Under the pieces are notes generated by a model. The model was not told the origin of the DNA. It saw nothing but the letters and a program-made list of their open reading frames with translations, and did no database searches. A program made the translations under genes and the position numbers. From positions 1 through 64,000 of the forward strand of contig CAMAXP010000007.1 of NCBI GenBank assembly GCA_945862265.1: a DNA stretch of 64,000 bases, read 5' to 3'. Shown here in pieces: positions 44,868-53,718 of the stretch; the first letter of the stretch is position 1, and each line of letters begins with the position of its first letter. This DNA is from Bordetella parapertussis (GTDB lineage: Bacteria; Pseudomonadota; Gammaproteobacteria; Burkholderiales; SG8-39).

Positions 44868-45894
44868 ACGCGGCGCCCGGCTGCTGGTCACCGACGACAA
44901 CAAGGTCAACCGGCTACTCCTCACGCGCACGCTCGAGCTGCAGGGCCACCGCGTGGCCAGCGCCGAGAACGGACGCATCGCTTTGGACATGCTCCGTGCA
45001 GAGACCTACGACCTGATGCTGCTCGACATGGAAATGCCCGAGCTCGATGGCTTCGGGGTACTCGAGCAGATGGTGGGCGACGCGAAACTGCGCGACCTGC
45101 CGGTGATCGTGACGAGCTCCCTCGAAGGCGTGGCCCACGTGGTGCGGTGCCTGGAGCTCGGCGCAGACGACTTCCTGAAAAAGCCGGTGAACTCGGTGAT
45201 CCTCAAGGCGCGCATCGACTCCAGTCTCGAAAAAAAACGCCTGCGCGACCAGCAACGGGAGATGGTCAGCCGGTTTGCGACCTCCGAAGTGGCGGAGGAC
45301 CTGCGCCAGTCGGGCTTTGCGCTGGGCGGCCGGCGGGTGCGCTGCACGGTGATGTTTTCCGACATCCGCGGCTTCACCTCGCTGGTCGAGTCGCAGGCGC
45401 CGGAAGAGACGATCGAACTGCTCAACACCTACTACACCCTGATGTTCGAGGCGATCAGCTCCCACGGCGGGGTGGTCAACCAGATGATCGGCGACGGGCT
45501 GATGGCGATCTTCGGCGCGCCCCTGCCGGTGGCGGAGCCGCCGCTCGCCGCCGTGCGGGCGGCCCTGGGCATGGTGGAAATGATGGACCTCTTCAACCAG
45601 GAGCGCGAAGCGTCCGGCAAAGAGCCGATCCGCATCGGCATCGGCATCGCGTCGGGCGACGTGGTGGCCGGCTACACCGGCACGCAAACGCGCGCCACCT
45701 ACACCTGCATCGGCGACACGGTGAACCTCGCGGCGCGACTGGAGGCGCACACCAAGGAAGCCGGGCGCAGCATCCTCGTCGACAGTGACACGCAGGCCGC
45801 CCTGGACGGCCGGCTGCCGACCGAGCCTCTGGGCGAAGTGCAGTTCAAGGGCAAAGCGGCGGCGGTGCCGGTGTTCGCGGTGAAGGTGCCGTAA
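44860..45894 (+). CDS. Response regulator with class III nucleotide cyclase output
   Basis: 344 aa. The receiver (about 6-120) has D56 in LMLLDMEMPELDG. A coiled linker leads to a class III cyclase (about 155-340) with metal Asps D168 (VMFSDIRGFTS) and D212 (QMIGDGLMAIFG), and IASGDVVAGYTG. The purine-selecting positions are not the textbook Lys/Asp: VNQMIGDG has Gln where Lys is usual, and RATYTCIGD has Thr where Asp is usual, as in class IIIb-like enzymes. cAMP is likely, but cGMP cannot be excluded. GTG 44860 overlaps the Hpt gene by 8 bp. Confidence 0.9.
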   Translation: MAERGARLLVTDDNKVNRLLLTRTLELQGHRVASAENGRIALDMLRAETYDLMLLDMEMPELDGFGVLEQMVGDAKLRDLPVIVTSSLEGVAHVVRCLELGADDFLKKPVNSVILKARIDSSLEKKRLRDQQREMVSRFATSEVAEDLRQSGFALGGRRVRCTVMFSDIRGFTSLVESQAPEETIELLNTYYTLMFEAISSHGGVVNQMIGDGLMAIFGAPLPVAEPPLAAVRAALGMVEMMDLFNQEREASGKEPIRIGIGIASGDVVAGYTGTQTRATYTCIGDTVNLAARLEAHTKEAGRSILVDSDTQAALDGRLPTEPLGEVQFKGKAAAVPVFAVKVP

Positions 45895-45914
45895 GCGTTC
45901 GCCGGGGCGCTTAA

Positions 45915-45991
45915 AATATTATATTTACGGTATGAATATTGCCGCCAAAGCGGCTCCTGGCGCGGACTTTTGAAATAAAAGTTCAGAATTC
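45915..45991 (+). repeat. 77-bp interspersed repeat, copy C
   Basis: Core TTGCCGCCAAAGCGGCTCCTGG with a clean hairpin GCCGC-caaa-GCGGC. It fills the convergent gap between the cyclase and mocA genes and reaches the mocA stop codon. Confidence 0.65.
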
Positions 45992-46571
45992 AGGTGCCGA
46001 TCGGCGGGGCCAGGTCGGCGGGCGTGTCCACGTCGCGGATCACGCCCGGGTCACCCACGGGCACCTTCACGAGCTCCGCGGCATGCTTTTCCAGTAGCTG
46101 CCGCGCACCCTCGTCGCCGGAGGCGGCCAGCAGTTCCGCCCGGAAGCGGCCGGCGATCCCCACCGGGTGACCCCGGCGGGTGCGGAAGTACGGCGCCACG
46201 AGCGCAGGACCAGCGGCCAGTGCGTCGCGGATCGCGGCGAGCGAACTCCCCCGGATATACGGCATGTCGGCGAGCGCGACCAGGTAGCCCTGCGCCTCCC
46301 CGGCGGCGGCCGCGGCGCAGGCAAGGCTCGCGCCCATGCCTTCGTCGGCGTTCGGGCATACGACGACTTCCAGCCCCTCGGCGCGCAGCAGCGCGGCGAG
46401 CTCGTCCGCGCCGGGACGGACTACGGCGATGCTCCGTGGAAGGACGGCGACGAGATTGCGCGCGGCCGTGACCGCGATCGGCACGCCGGTCAACAGCGGG
46501 TGCAGCAGCTTGTTGGAGCCGAACCTGCGCGCGGACCCTGCGGCGAGCAGGATCCCGGTGATGCCGCTCAA
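45990..46571 (-). CDS. mocA: Molybdenum cofactor nucleotidyltransferase (MocA/MobA-like)
   Basis: 193 aa from TTG 46571. It has GILLAAGSARRFGSNKLLHP (nucleotide-binding loop), VALADMPYIRGSSLAAIRD (metal Asp) and RRGHPVGIAGRF. This is the MocA type that makes cytosine-dinucleotide molybdenum cofactor for xanthine-oxidase-family enzymes. TTG is preferred because it overlaps the xdhC stop by 4 bp (TTGA) and gives the usual short lead; ATG 46604 would overlap by 37 bp. It probably serves the CoxSLM enzyme at 58.3-62 kb. Confidence 0.85.
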   Translation of the reverse strand: MSGITGILLAAGSARRFGSNKLLHPLLTGVPIAVTAARNLVAVLPRSIAVVRPGADELAALLRAEGLEVVVCPNADEGMGASLACAAAAAGEAQGYLVALADMPYIRGSSLAAIRDALAAGPALVAPYFRTRRGHPVGIAGRFRAELLAASGDEGARQLLEKHAAELVKVPVGDPGVIRDVDTPADLAPPIGT

Positions 46572-47593
46572 GTCGGGGAAGAGGTTGCGGGAGCCACTTC
46601 GCACGCCGAGGGCGCGAAGCGCGACTGCTCCTTGGCCGCCCAGTCGACGCTCGGCACGCCGTACCGCACGGCGGTCATCTCGGCCATGATCGCCAGCGCG
46701 ATCTCGGGGGGGGTCTTGGAGCCGAGGTACAGGCCCACCGGCCCGTGCAGCCGCGCGATCTCGTCCTTGGAGAGGTCAAACTCCTCGAGGCGCAAGCGAC
46801 GCGCGTCGTTGTTCTTCTTGGAGCCGATCGCGCCCACGTAGAACGCGGGCGACTTGAGCGCTTCCATCAGCGCGAGATCGTCGAGCTTGGGGTCGTGCGT
46901 CAGCGCCACCACGGCGCTGTGGCCGTCCATGTTCATCGCGGCCACCACGTCGTCGGGCATGCCGCGGTTCACTTCCAGCCCCGGCATGTCCCAGCCCAGG
47001 TAGTACTCCTCGCGCGGGTCGATCACCGTCACCTGGTAGTCGAGCATGCGCGCCATCTCGGCGATGTAGCGGCTCATCTGGCCGGCGCCGATCAGCACCA
47101 GCCGCCAGCGCGGCCCGTGCACGGTGGCGAGCACCTTGCCGTCGAACTCCAGCATGTCGGACCACTTGCCCGAGGTCAGCGTGACCTTGCCCGTGTCGAT
47201 CTCCAGCCGGCGCGACACCAGCTGCTGCTTGCCGATGGTCTCGAGCAGTTCGGCGATGCCGCTCGCCGCCGACAGCGGCTCCAGCACCAGCTGCAGCGTG
47301 CCCCCACAGGGCAGGCCCCAGCGGTTGGCCTCCTCGTTGGTGATGCCGTAGGTGGTGACGGCGGGCTTGTCCTTTGCGACGCCGCCGCCCTTGACCTTCT
47401 CGATCAGGTCGTCCTCCACGCAGCCGCCAGACACCGAGCCGGACACGAGGCCGTCGTCGCGAATCACCAGCAGCGCGCCTACGGGCCGTGGGGCCGAGCC
47501 CCAGGTCTTGACGATGGTGGCGAGCGTCACGCGGTGGCCTGCGGCCATCCACGTCTGCGCGCTCCTGAGGACTTCGATATCTACGCTATCCAT
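46568..47593 (-). CDS. XdhC/CoxI-family molybdoenzyme maturation factor
   Basis: 341 aa. The N-terminal domain has TLATIVKTWGSAPRPVGALL and GSVSGGCVEDDLIEKV. The C-terminal Rossmann part has RLVLIGAGQMSRYIAEMARM and VVALTHDPKLDDLALMEALK, then GAIGSKKNNDARRLRLEEF. These proteins hold and sulfurate the molybdenum cofactor before it enters xanthine dehydrogenase or Cox-like enzymes. It is in an operon with mocA. No molybdoenzyme subunit is adjacent. Confidence 0.92.
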   Translation of the reverse strand: MDSVDIEVLRSAQTWMAAGHRVTLATIVKTWGSAPRPVGALLVIRDDGLVSGSVSGGCVEDDLIEKVKGGGVAKDKPAVTTYGITNEEANRWGLPCGGTLQLVLEPLSAASGIAELLETIGKQQLVSRRLEIDTGKVTLTSGKWSDMLEFDGKVLATVHGPRWRLVLIGAGQMSRYIAEMARMLDYQVTVIDPREEYYLGWDMPGLEVNRGMPDDVVAAMNMDGHSAVVALTHDPKLDDLALMEALKSPAFYVGAIGSKKNNDARRLRLEEFDLSKDEIARLHGPVGLYLGSKTPPEIALAIMAEMTAVRYGVPSVDWAAKEQSRFAPSACEVAPATSSPT

Positions 47594-47609
47594 TGGCCTG
47601 CTCCAAGGT

Positions 47610-48994
47610 TCATGCTTTGAGGGTAGAGGACACGGGCGGGAAGTTCAAGCGCACGCAGCAACCGCGGCCGCCCTGCCCGTCCACGATCTCGACCCGGGCG
47701 CCATGCGCCAGCGCGATCTCGCGCACGATGGCCAGGCCCAGGCCGCTGCCGGTGAGGTCCCCGGCAGCCGGTAGAAGCGCTCCAGCACGCGCTCGCGCTC
47801 GACCACCGGGATGCCCGGGCCGTCGTCCTCGACTTCGAGGAAGGCGCCCATGCCCCCCGTTCCGCCCATGCCGGTGCGCACCGTGACCCGCCCGCCCGCC
47901 TGCGTGTACTCGACTGCGTTGCCGATCAGGTTGACGAGCAGCTCGCGCAGCAGGAACGCGTCGCCGCGCACCCCGGCCGCCGCAATATCGAACCCGAGGT
48001 CCACGTCCTTCGCGAGCGACCGGTGCACCCATTCGTCGGCGCACTCCTCCACCACCTGGCGCAGGTCGATGCGCGCGAACTCGGTAGGCCGGTTGCCGCC
48101 CGGCTCGGCGCGCGCCAGCGCCAGCAGCTGGTTGGCAAGACGCGCAGTCCGGATGGTGGCGCTGTGCACGTACTCAAGCTCCGCGCGGCAGGCGTCGGGC
48201 ACCGGCTGCGCCAGCGCGAGCTCGGTATGGGCCTGCAGCCCGGCGAGCGGCGTGCGTAGCTGGTGCGCGGCGTTAGCGAGGAACCGCTGCTGGTTGCGGT
48301 TCGACTCGTCCACCTGGTCGAAGAGCTTGTTGAGCGCCGAGACCAGGGGCTTGGCCTCGGCCGGCGCGCCGCCCTCGTTGATCGCGCGCAGGTCGCGCGG
48401 CGAGCGCTCCAGAATCTCGTCCGACAAGCGCGCCAGCGGCGCAAGACCGCGCGCAACGCCGAACCACACCAACGCCAGCGTCAATACTGCCAGCAGCGCC
48501 TGGGGCAGTACGCTGCCGAGCAGGATGTCGCGCGACAGGCGCTCCCGCTTGGTCGTGGTCTCCGCCACCTTGACCGTGCAGGCGCCGTTGCCGCAAGGCA
48601 CCTGCAGCGAGGCCACGCGGATGCGCTGGCCGTGGTAGTCGGCCTCATAGGCGGTAACGCCGTCCTCGGGACGCGAGCCCGGCGGCGGCTGCGGGATCTC
48701 GCGGTCGCCGGCGATCGCCCGGCCCGAAGAGTCGCGCACCACGAAGTAGATCTTGTCGTACTTGTCGGTGCGCACCACCGCCTCGGCCGCGCTCGGCAGG
48801 TCGAACACCGGGCGGTCGTCCTGCAGGCGGATGCGCTCGGACAACGCGATGGCGGTGTTGATCAGCGACTGGTCGTAGGCGTCGGCCGCCGGGTCGATCG
48901 ACAGGTAATACGCGGCGATCGAACCCACCGCGAGGATCGCCGCCACCGGCGGGATCAAGAGCCGCAGCAGGTTGACGCGCAGGCTGCCGGCCAT
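47610..48994 (-). CDS. Sensor histidine kinase (QseC/TctE-like), apparent 1-nt frameshift near the 3' end
   Basis: Two membrane helices (about 10-32 and 160-182) flank a periplasmic sensor. A HAMP-like linker and HisKA follow, with H244 in LANAAHQLRTPLAGL, then the N box NLIGNAVEYTQAGG and DDGPGIPVVERERVLERFYR. After LPG the annotated frame turns into nonsense (TSPAAAWAW). The next frame continues DLTGSGLGLAIVREIALAHG and GRGCCVRLNFPP to a stop at 47610. One missing G in the run 47759-47762 explains it. Without it the ATP-lid G2 box is lost. It is coupled to the regulator (TGATG overlap). Confidence 0.85.
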
Positions 48995-49668
48995 CAGCTT
49001 TCCTTGAAATCCTCGAGCATGTAGCCGAAGCCGCGCACGGTGCGGATGTGCACGCCGGCGGGCTCCAACTTCGCGCGCAGGCGCGACACGTAGACCTCAA
49101 TCGCGTTCAGCGACAGTTCCTCGCCCCAGCTCGCCATCGCCTGGATGATCGATTCCTTGCTGGCGATCTTCTCCACGCGGGAGAGCAGCACCTCGAGCAC
49201 GGCCCATTCGCGCGCCGCAAGCTCGAGCGGCGCGTCGTTCAGCGTGGCGCGCCGCGCGCTGGTGTCGAGCACCAGCGGCCCATGCACGATGCGCGGTCCC
49301 GCATGCGACTGCCCGCGCCGGATCAGCGCGCGCACCCGCGCGGCCAGCTCCGGCATCGCAAAGGGCTTGGCCATGTAGTCGTCCGCGCCGAGGTCGAGGC
49401 CCCGCACGCGGTCGTCGAGCGCGTCGCGCGCGGTCAGGATCAGGATCGGCATTGCGCGCCCCTCGGCACGCAGCCGCCGCAGCACTTCGAACCCGTCGAT
49501 GCCGGGCAGGCCGACGTCGAGGATCACGAGGTCGAAGCTCTCCTGGCGCGCGGCCATCGAGGCGTGCTCGCCGTTCCTCATGACGTCGACGGCGTAGCCC
49601 TCGGCCTCAAGGATGCGGCCTATGCCCGCCGCGAGGGAAGCGTCGTCTTCGACTATGAGTATTCGCAT
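48994..49668 (-). CDS. OmpR-family response regulator (QseB/TctD-like)
   Basis: 224 aa. The receiver has MRILIVEDDASLAAGIGRIL and D51 in LVILDVGLPGIDGFEVLRR. The winged-helix DNA-binding domain has LELAAREWAVLEVLLSRVEK and NAIEVYVSRLRAKLEPAGVH. It precedes and overlaps the kinase gene by one base, its likely partner. It is a clear paralogue of the regulator at 51690-52394, so the two genes arose by duplication with the phosphatase-like enzyme now between them. Confidence 0.93.
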   Translation of the reverse strand: MRILIVEDDASLAAGIGRILEAEGYAVDVMRNGEHASMAARQESFDLVILDVGLPGIDGFEVLRRLRAEGRAMPILILTARDALDDRVRGLDLGADDYMAKPFAMPELAARVRALIRRGQSHAGPRIVHGPLVLDTSARRATLNDAPLELAAREWAVLEVLLSRVEKIASKESIIQAMASWGEELSLNAIEVYVSRLRAKLEPAGVHIRTVRGFGYMLEDFKES

Positions 49669-49721
49669 TCTTTGGACCGGTGGCCTGGTAGCTGCGGTCG
49701 AATGATAGCCCCGCCGGGACG

Positions 49722-51662
49722 TCAGCGCCCCGCGGCCTTTCTCGCGCGGTGTTCGCCGAACAGGCCCGAGGCGGCCTGATACCAGGCGATGGCCTCGTCG
49801 GACAGCGCCGGGTTGGCCTTGGCCGCGACGGCCGAACCGTCCCGCGGGTTGGGCTTCACTACGTTCACGCGCTTGCCGGGCCGCAGGATCGCCATCTCCT
49901 CGCCGCGCATGAAGCCGAGCTCCTGGTAGGTCGAGACAAAGGCGCGCTCGCGGCCGGGCTCGAGGTCGAACAGGTCGTAGCCGAGGAACTGGCTGGTGTA
50001 GGCGAAATTGAGCATCCCGAGGATGGTCGGCGGGACGTCGATCTGGCTCATCAGCCGGTCGATCTTGCGCGGCTGCACGTGCTTGGGCGCGTAGATGATC
50101 ATCGGGATCAGGTAGCGGTTGATGGGCACGTCGCTCTTGCCCGCGCTGGAGGCGCAGTGGTCGGCGACGATCACGAAGATCGTGTTGTCGAACCACGCGT
50201 GCTTCGCCGCGCGGTCGAGGAAATCGCCGATCGCCCAGTCGGTGTATTTCACCGCGCCGTCGCGGCCGGATTTGGAAGGGATGTCGATGCGGTTTTCCGG
50301 GTACGTGAACGGGCGGTGGTTGCTAGTGGTCATCACCTGCTGGAAGAACGGCCGGCCGCGGCCGTGCGACTCGTCGGCGCGCTCGAGCGCCATCGTGAAC
50401 AGGTCCTCGTCGGCCACGCCCCAGATGTTCTCGTGGTGGATCTTCTCCTTCGGGATCACGGTGCGGTCCTCGACCAGGTAGCCGTTGCCCTCGAAGAACG
50501 CGCGCATGTTGTCGAAGTACGAGTAGCCGCCGTACAACCAGCGCACGTCGTAGCCCTTGGAGGCGAACACGCCGCCGATGGTGAACATGCCCTCGTTGTG
50601 CGGGCGCTTGACGATCGACTGCCCGGGCGTCGGCGGGTACGCCAGCGCCAGCGCCTCCAGCCCCCGCACCGTGCGCGTGCCGGTGGCATAGAGCTTGGTG
50701 AACAGGAGCCCCTTGTCCGCGAGCGCATCCAGTCGCGGGGTCAGGCCCTTGGTGTTGCCGAACTTCGCCATGAAGTCGGCCGAGAAGCTTTCCACCGACA
50801 CCATCATCACGTTCAGGCGCTTTTCGTCGCGCGGGTACTTCACGGTGCGCGTCAGGTCGGCCGGATTCGCGCTCGCAAGCTTCGAGTGCGGCGTTTCCAG
50901 CCGCGCACGCAGCATTTCGCGCGCCTTCAGCGGGTCGAGGCTCGCGTAGTGCGTCACGTAATCGAGTTCGTTGCGGTACGCGGCCGAGAAGAACTCGTAC
51001 AGGCCGTCGCCCGCGAGCTCGTTGGCCAGGGGGTTGGTGGAAAAGTCACGCTGTGTGCGGTCCACCCAGGTAAACACGAGGAAAGGCGCGGCGAGCACCG
51101 GCACGGCCCACAGCAGGCGGTGGCGGAACTTCCCGGCGGAGCCCGCCGGTGCGCGCAGCGGCGCGAGCAGCCAGTTGCGCAGCAGCCACACGATCAGCCC
51201 CGCGAGCGCGGCGAGCACCATCAGGATCCGCCCGACGGGGTAGGACTCGCGGATATTGCCGATCACTTCGCGCGTATAGAGCAGGTAATCCACCGCGATG
51301 AAGTTGAAGCGCGTGCGGAACTCCTGCCAGAAGAACCATTCGGACACGAACAGGAACAGCGTGCCGAACACCAGCGCCCAGCAGAAGGCCATCCACACCG
51401 GGCGGTGCCAGAGCCGGTGGAAGACGCCGGCCGGCGCGACGAGCAGGTACAGGGTGAGGGGTACCGCCGCATAGAGGTAGGCGGCGAGGTCGAAGTACAG
51501 GCCGAGCGCGAACGAGGCGGCGACTTCGCCGATCGTGAGGGCCTGGTGGTCGCCGCCGGCGTTGGCGAACACGATGCGCAGGAGGAAGGACCCCGCGCAG
51601 AACGCGAGGCCAAGGACGATCAGTGGCGCGTAGCGGCGCTCGCGCCAGGACATCTTTTGCAT
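49722..51662 (-). CDS. LTA synthase-family sulfatase-fold membrane enzyme
   Basis: 646 aa. About five membrane helices lie in residues 10-200. A periplasmic sulfatase-fold domain (about 283-590) has metal Glu E291 in VMMVSVESFSADFM, a nucleophile Thr T331 in KLYATGTRTVRGLEALAL, and FVIVADHCASSAG. The family moves phosphoglycerol or phosphoethanolamine groups onto envelope glycans or lipids. In a Gram-negative it probably modifies lipid A, glucans or another envelope polymer. It lies between two paralogous response regulator genes on the same strand. Confidence 0.87.
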   Translation of the reverse strand: MQKMSWRERRYAPLIVLGLAFCAGSFLLRIVFANAGGDHQALTIGEVAASFALGLYFDLAAYLYAAVPLTLYLLVAPAGVFHRLWHRPVWMAFCWALVFGTLFLFVSEWFFWQEFRTRFNFIAVDYLLYTREVIGNIRESYPVGRILMVLAALAGLIVWLLRNWLLAPLRAPAGSAGKFRHRLLWAVPVLAAPFLVFTWVDRTQRDFSTNPLANELAGDGLYEFFSAAYRNELDYVTHYASLDPLKAREMLRARLETPHSKLASANPADLTRTVKYPRDEKRLNVMMVSVESFSADFMAKFGNTKGLTPRLDALADKGLLFTKLYATGTRTVRGLEALALAYPPTPGQSIVKRPHNEGMFTIGGVFASKGYDVRWLYGGYSYFDNMRAFFEGNGYLVEDRTVIPKEKIHHENIWGVADEDLFTMALERADESHGRGRPFFQQVMTTSNHRPFTYPENRIDIPSKSGRDGAVKYTDWAIGDFLDRAAKHAWFDNTIFVIVADHCASSAGKSDVPINRYLIPMIIYAPKHVQPRKIDRLMSQIDVPPTILGMLNFAYTSQFLGYDLFDLEPGRERAFVSTYQELGFMRGEEMAILRPGKRVNVVKPNPRDGSAVAAKANPALSDEAIAWYQAASGLFGEHRARKAAGR

Positions 51663-51689
51663 GGCAATGCCTTTGGGGACTGCAGGACT

Positions 51690-52394
51690 TCAGGCGTCTT
51701 TGGCCTGATATTCCTCAAGCATATAGCCAAAGCCGCGCACCGTGCGAATCCGGATGCCCGCGGGTTCGAGCTTGGCTCGCAGGCGCGAGATATAGACCTC
51801 GATCGCGTTGGCCGAGAGGTCCTCCTCCCAGTTGGTGAGCGACTCGATGAAAGCCTCCTTGCTCACCACCTTCTCGACCTTCTCGAGGAGGATCTGCAGC
51901 ACCGCCCACTCGCGCGCGGCGAGTTCGAGCGGGTTGCCCTGCAGGAACGCGCGGCGCCCCGCGCGGTCCAGTTCCAGCGGCCCGTGGGTGGTGCGCGGCC
52001 CCGAGTCCGCCTGGCCGCGGCGGATCAGCGCGCGCACCCGTGCGGCGAGCTCTGGCAGGGCGAAAGGCTTGCTCATGTAATCGTCGGCACCGAGGTCGAG
52101 GCCATGCACGCGGTCGCCGACCGCGTCGCGCGCCGTGAGCACCAGCACCGGCATCGAATGGCCGGCCAGGCGCAGGCGGCGCAGCACCTCGAACCCGTCG
52201 ATGCCGGGCAGCCCGATGTCGAGCACCACCAGGTCGAAGGTCGCCTCGGCGACGCGGGCGAGGGCCGCCTCGCCGGTCTCGAGGTGGTCGACCAGGTATC
52301 CCTCGAGCCCGAGCGCGCGCGCAAGGCCGGCCGCGAGGCTGCCGTCGTCTTCCACAATAAGCAGGCGGGCGGGATTCTCGCGTTCAGTCTGCAT
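51690..52394 (-). CDS. OmpR-family response regulator (QseB/TctD-like), no adjacent kinase
   Basis: 234 aa. The receiver has LLIVEDDGSLAAGLARALGL and D59 in LVVLDIGLPGIDGFEVLRRL. The winged helix has LELAAREWAVLQILLEKVEK and NAIEVYISRLRAKLEPAGIR. It closely resembles the regulator at 48994-49668. ATG 52394 lies inside the tolC 3' end (11-bp overlap). No kinase is next to it, so it may share the kinase at 47610-48994 or control the efflux and LTA-synthase-like genes around it. Confidence 0.92.
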   Translation of the reverse strand: MQTERENPARLLIVEDDGSLAAGLARALGLEGYLVDHLETGEAALARVAEATFDLVVLDIGLPGIDGFEVLRRLRLAGHSMPVLVLTARDAVGDRVHGLDLGADDYMSKPFALPELAARVRALIRRGQADSGPRTTHGPLELDRAGRRAFLQGNPLELAAREWAVLQILLEKVEKVVSKEAFIESLTNWEEDLSANAIEVYISRLRAKLEPAGIRIRTVRGFGYMLEEYQAKDA

Positions 52395-53718
52395 GCTTGC
52401 GCCCGGCCTGGCGGCGCGGAGCCCCGGTCGCAGGATCAACGGCCTGCTCGAGGCTGCCGCTGGTGGCAAGGAATCTCAGTTGCGCTTCCATGAGGGCGCC
52501 CACCAGTTCGATCCGCGACTGCCGCAGTTCGTAGCGCAGGCGCGTCGAATCGAGCAGCTCGAAGATGGAACTGCGCCCAAACCGGTAGGCCTGCTCCGCC
52601 ATCTCCTCCAACGCGGTCAGGCGGGAGGCGGTTTCCGCATCGAAGCGTTGCAGGGCGGCCTGCCGCACGGTGATCACATTGCCATACCGTTCGAGGGTGG
52701 CGACAACTTCCGCCTGCGCAAGCTCGCGCCGCAGGCTTGCCGCCGCGGCCTCGGACTCGGCCCTGGCCACTGGACCGCGCCGGGTATCGAAGATGGGGAT
52801 CTCCACGCTCAGCCCGAGGAAATTTGCCGCGCCGAACGGGTCGCTCGTCCAAGCGCGGCCCACGCTGACCGATGGCACGGGCCAGCGCTCGCTGCGGGCC
52901 ACTTCGATTCCGCTTCGGGCGGCCCTTTCCTCACCGGCGGCGGCGGACACCGCCGGGCTCGCGGGCGCGCGGTCGCGCGGCGCCTTGAGCGCATCGGCAC
53001 CGAGTTGCAACGGGCCCAGGACGCCCACCGCGCGGGGAGTCAGCTGCGGCAATCCCAGCAGCGCGGCCAGGCTGCCCGCCTGATCCGCGATGTCGGCTTG
53101 CGCATCGTCCAGCCTGGCGCGGAAGCTGCCGAATTCGATTTCAAGCCTGGCCAGGTCGTAGCGGCTCGCCACGCCCTGTTCCGCGCGGCCCCGCACGATG
53201 TCGCGCAACCTGCCCAGGTCATTGCCCGCATGCGCCAGCAGGGCGGCTTTTTCCTGCGCCGCGAGGAGCGACACGAAGGCCGCACTGGCTTCGGCGGCAA
53301 GCGAACTTGCGCCGGCATCCACCCGTGTGCGCGCCGCTTCGATTTCCCGCTCCGCCCGGTCCAGGCGGGCCGAACGCTGGCCGGCAATCAGCAGCGGCAT
53401 GTCCAGGGAGGCCTGGTCCTGGCGGGTGCCGGTGAACAGCGTGGACTGTCCGCCGGAGGGCCGGGACCGGCCGAAACTGACGCTCGGATTGGGATACGCG
53501 CCGGCAGTGATGCGGCCGGCCTCCGCGGTGCGGACCCCCTCGCGCTGGATCGCCAGGCGCGGGCTGACCTCGCGCACGATGCGCAGCACCTCCGCGAGGT
53601 CCATGCTGGCCGTCTCGGGCGTGCTGCCTCGCCCGGCGCCGTCTTGGGCGCGGACGGACGCTCCGCCCAGCAGGCAAGCGGCGGCCAGGCACAGGGTAAG
53701 AGACACCCGCAGCTTCAT
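52384..53718 (-). CDS. TolC/CzcC-family outer-membrane efflux protein
   Basis: 444 aa. Signal peptide MKLRVSLTLCLAAACLLGGA ending near VRAQ. Two long coiled OEP halves follow (about 45-230 and 255-425), with VASRYDLARLEIEFGSFRAR in the first and YRFGRSSIFELLDSTRLRYE in the second. This is the outer-membrane channel of the RND pump encoded just upstream; the start overlaps the RND stop by 4 bp. Its lower similarity to antibiotic-pump TolCs and its partner suggest metal efflux. Confidence 0.88.
   Translation of the reverse strand: MKLRVSLTLCLAAACLLGGASVRAQDGAGRGSTPETASMDLAEVLRIVREVSPRLAIQREGVRTAEAGRITAGAYPNPSVSFGRSRPSGGQSTLFTGTRQDQASLDMPLLIAGQRSARLDRAEREIEAARTRVDAGASSLAAEASAAFVSLLAAQEKAALLAHAGNDLGRLRDIVRGRAEQGVASRYDLARLEIEFGSFRARLDDAQADIADQAGSLAALLGLPQLTPRAVGVLGPLQLGADALKAPRDRAPASPAVSAAAGEERAARSGIEVARSERWPVPSVSVGRAWTSDPFGAANFLGLSVEIPIFDTRRGPVARAESEAAAASLRRELAQAEVVATLERYGNVITVRQAALQRFDAETASRLTALEEMAEQAYRFGRSSIFELLDSTRLRYELRQSRIELVGALMEAQLRFLATSGSLEQAVDPATGAPRRQAGRKHAD

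Noticed and set aside
49749..52493. 914-codon open frame on the + strand
   Set aside because: It is antisense to the LTA-synthase-like gene and a response regulator; composition is Arg/His/Glu-rich with no domain.
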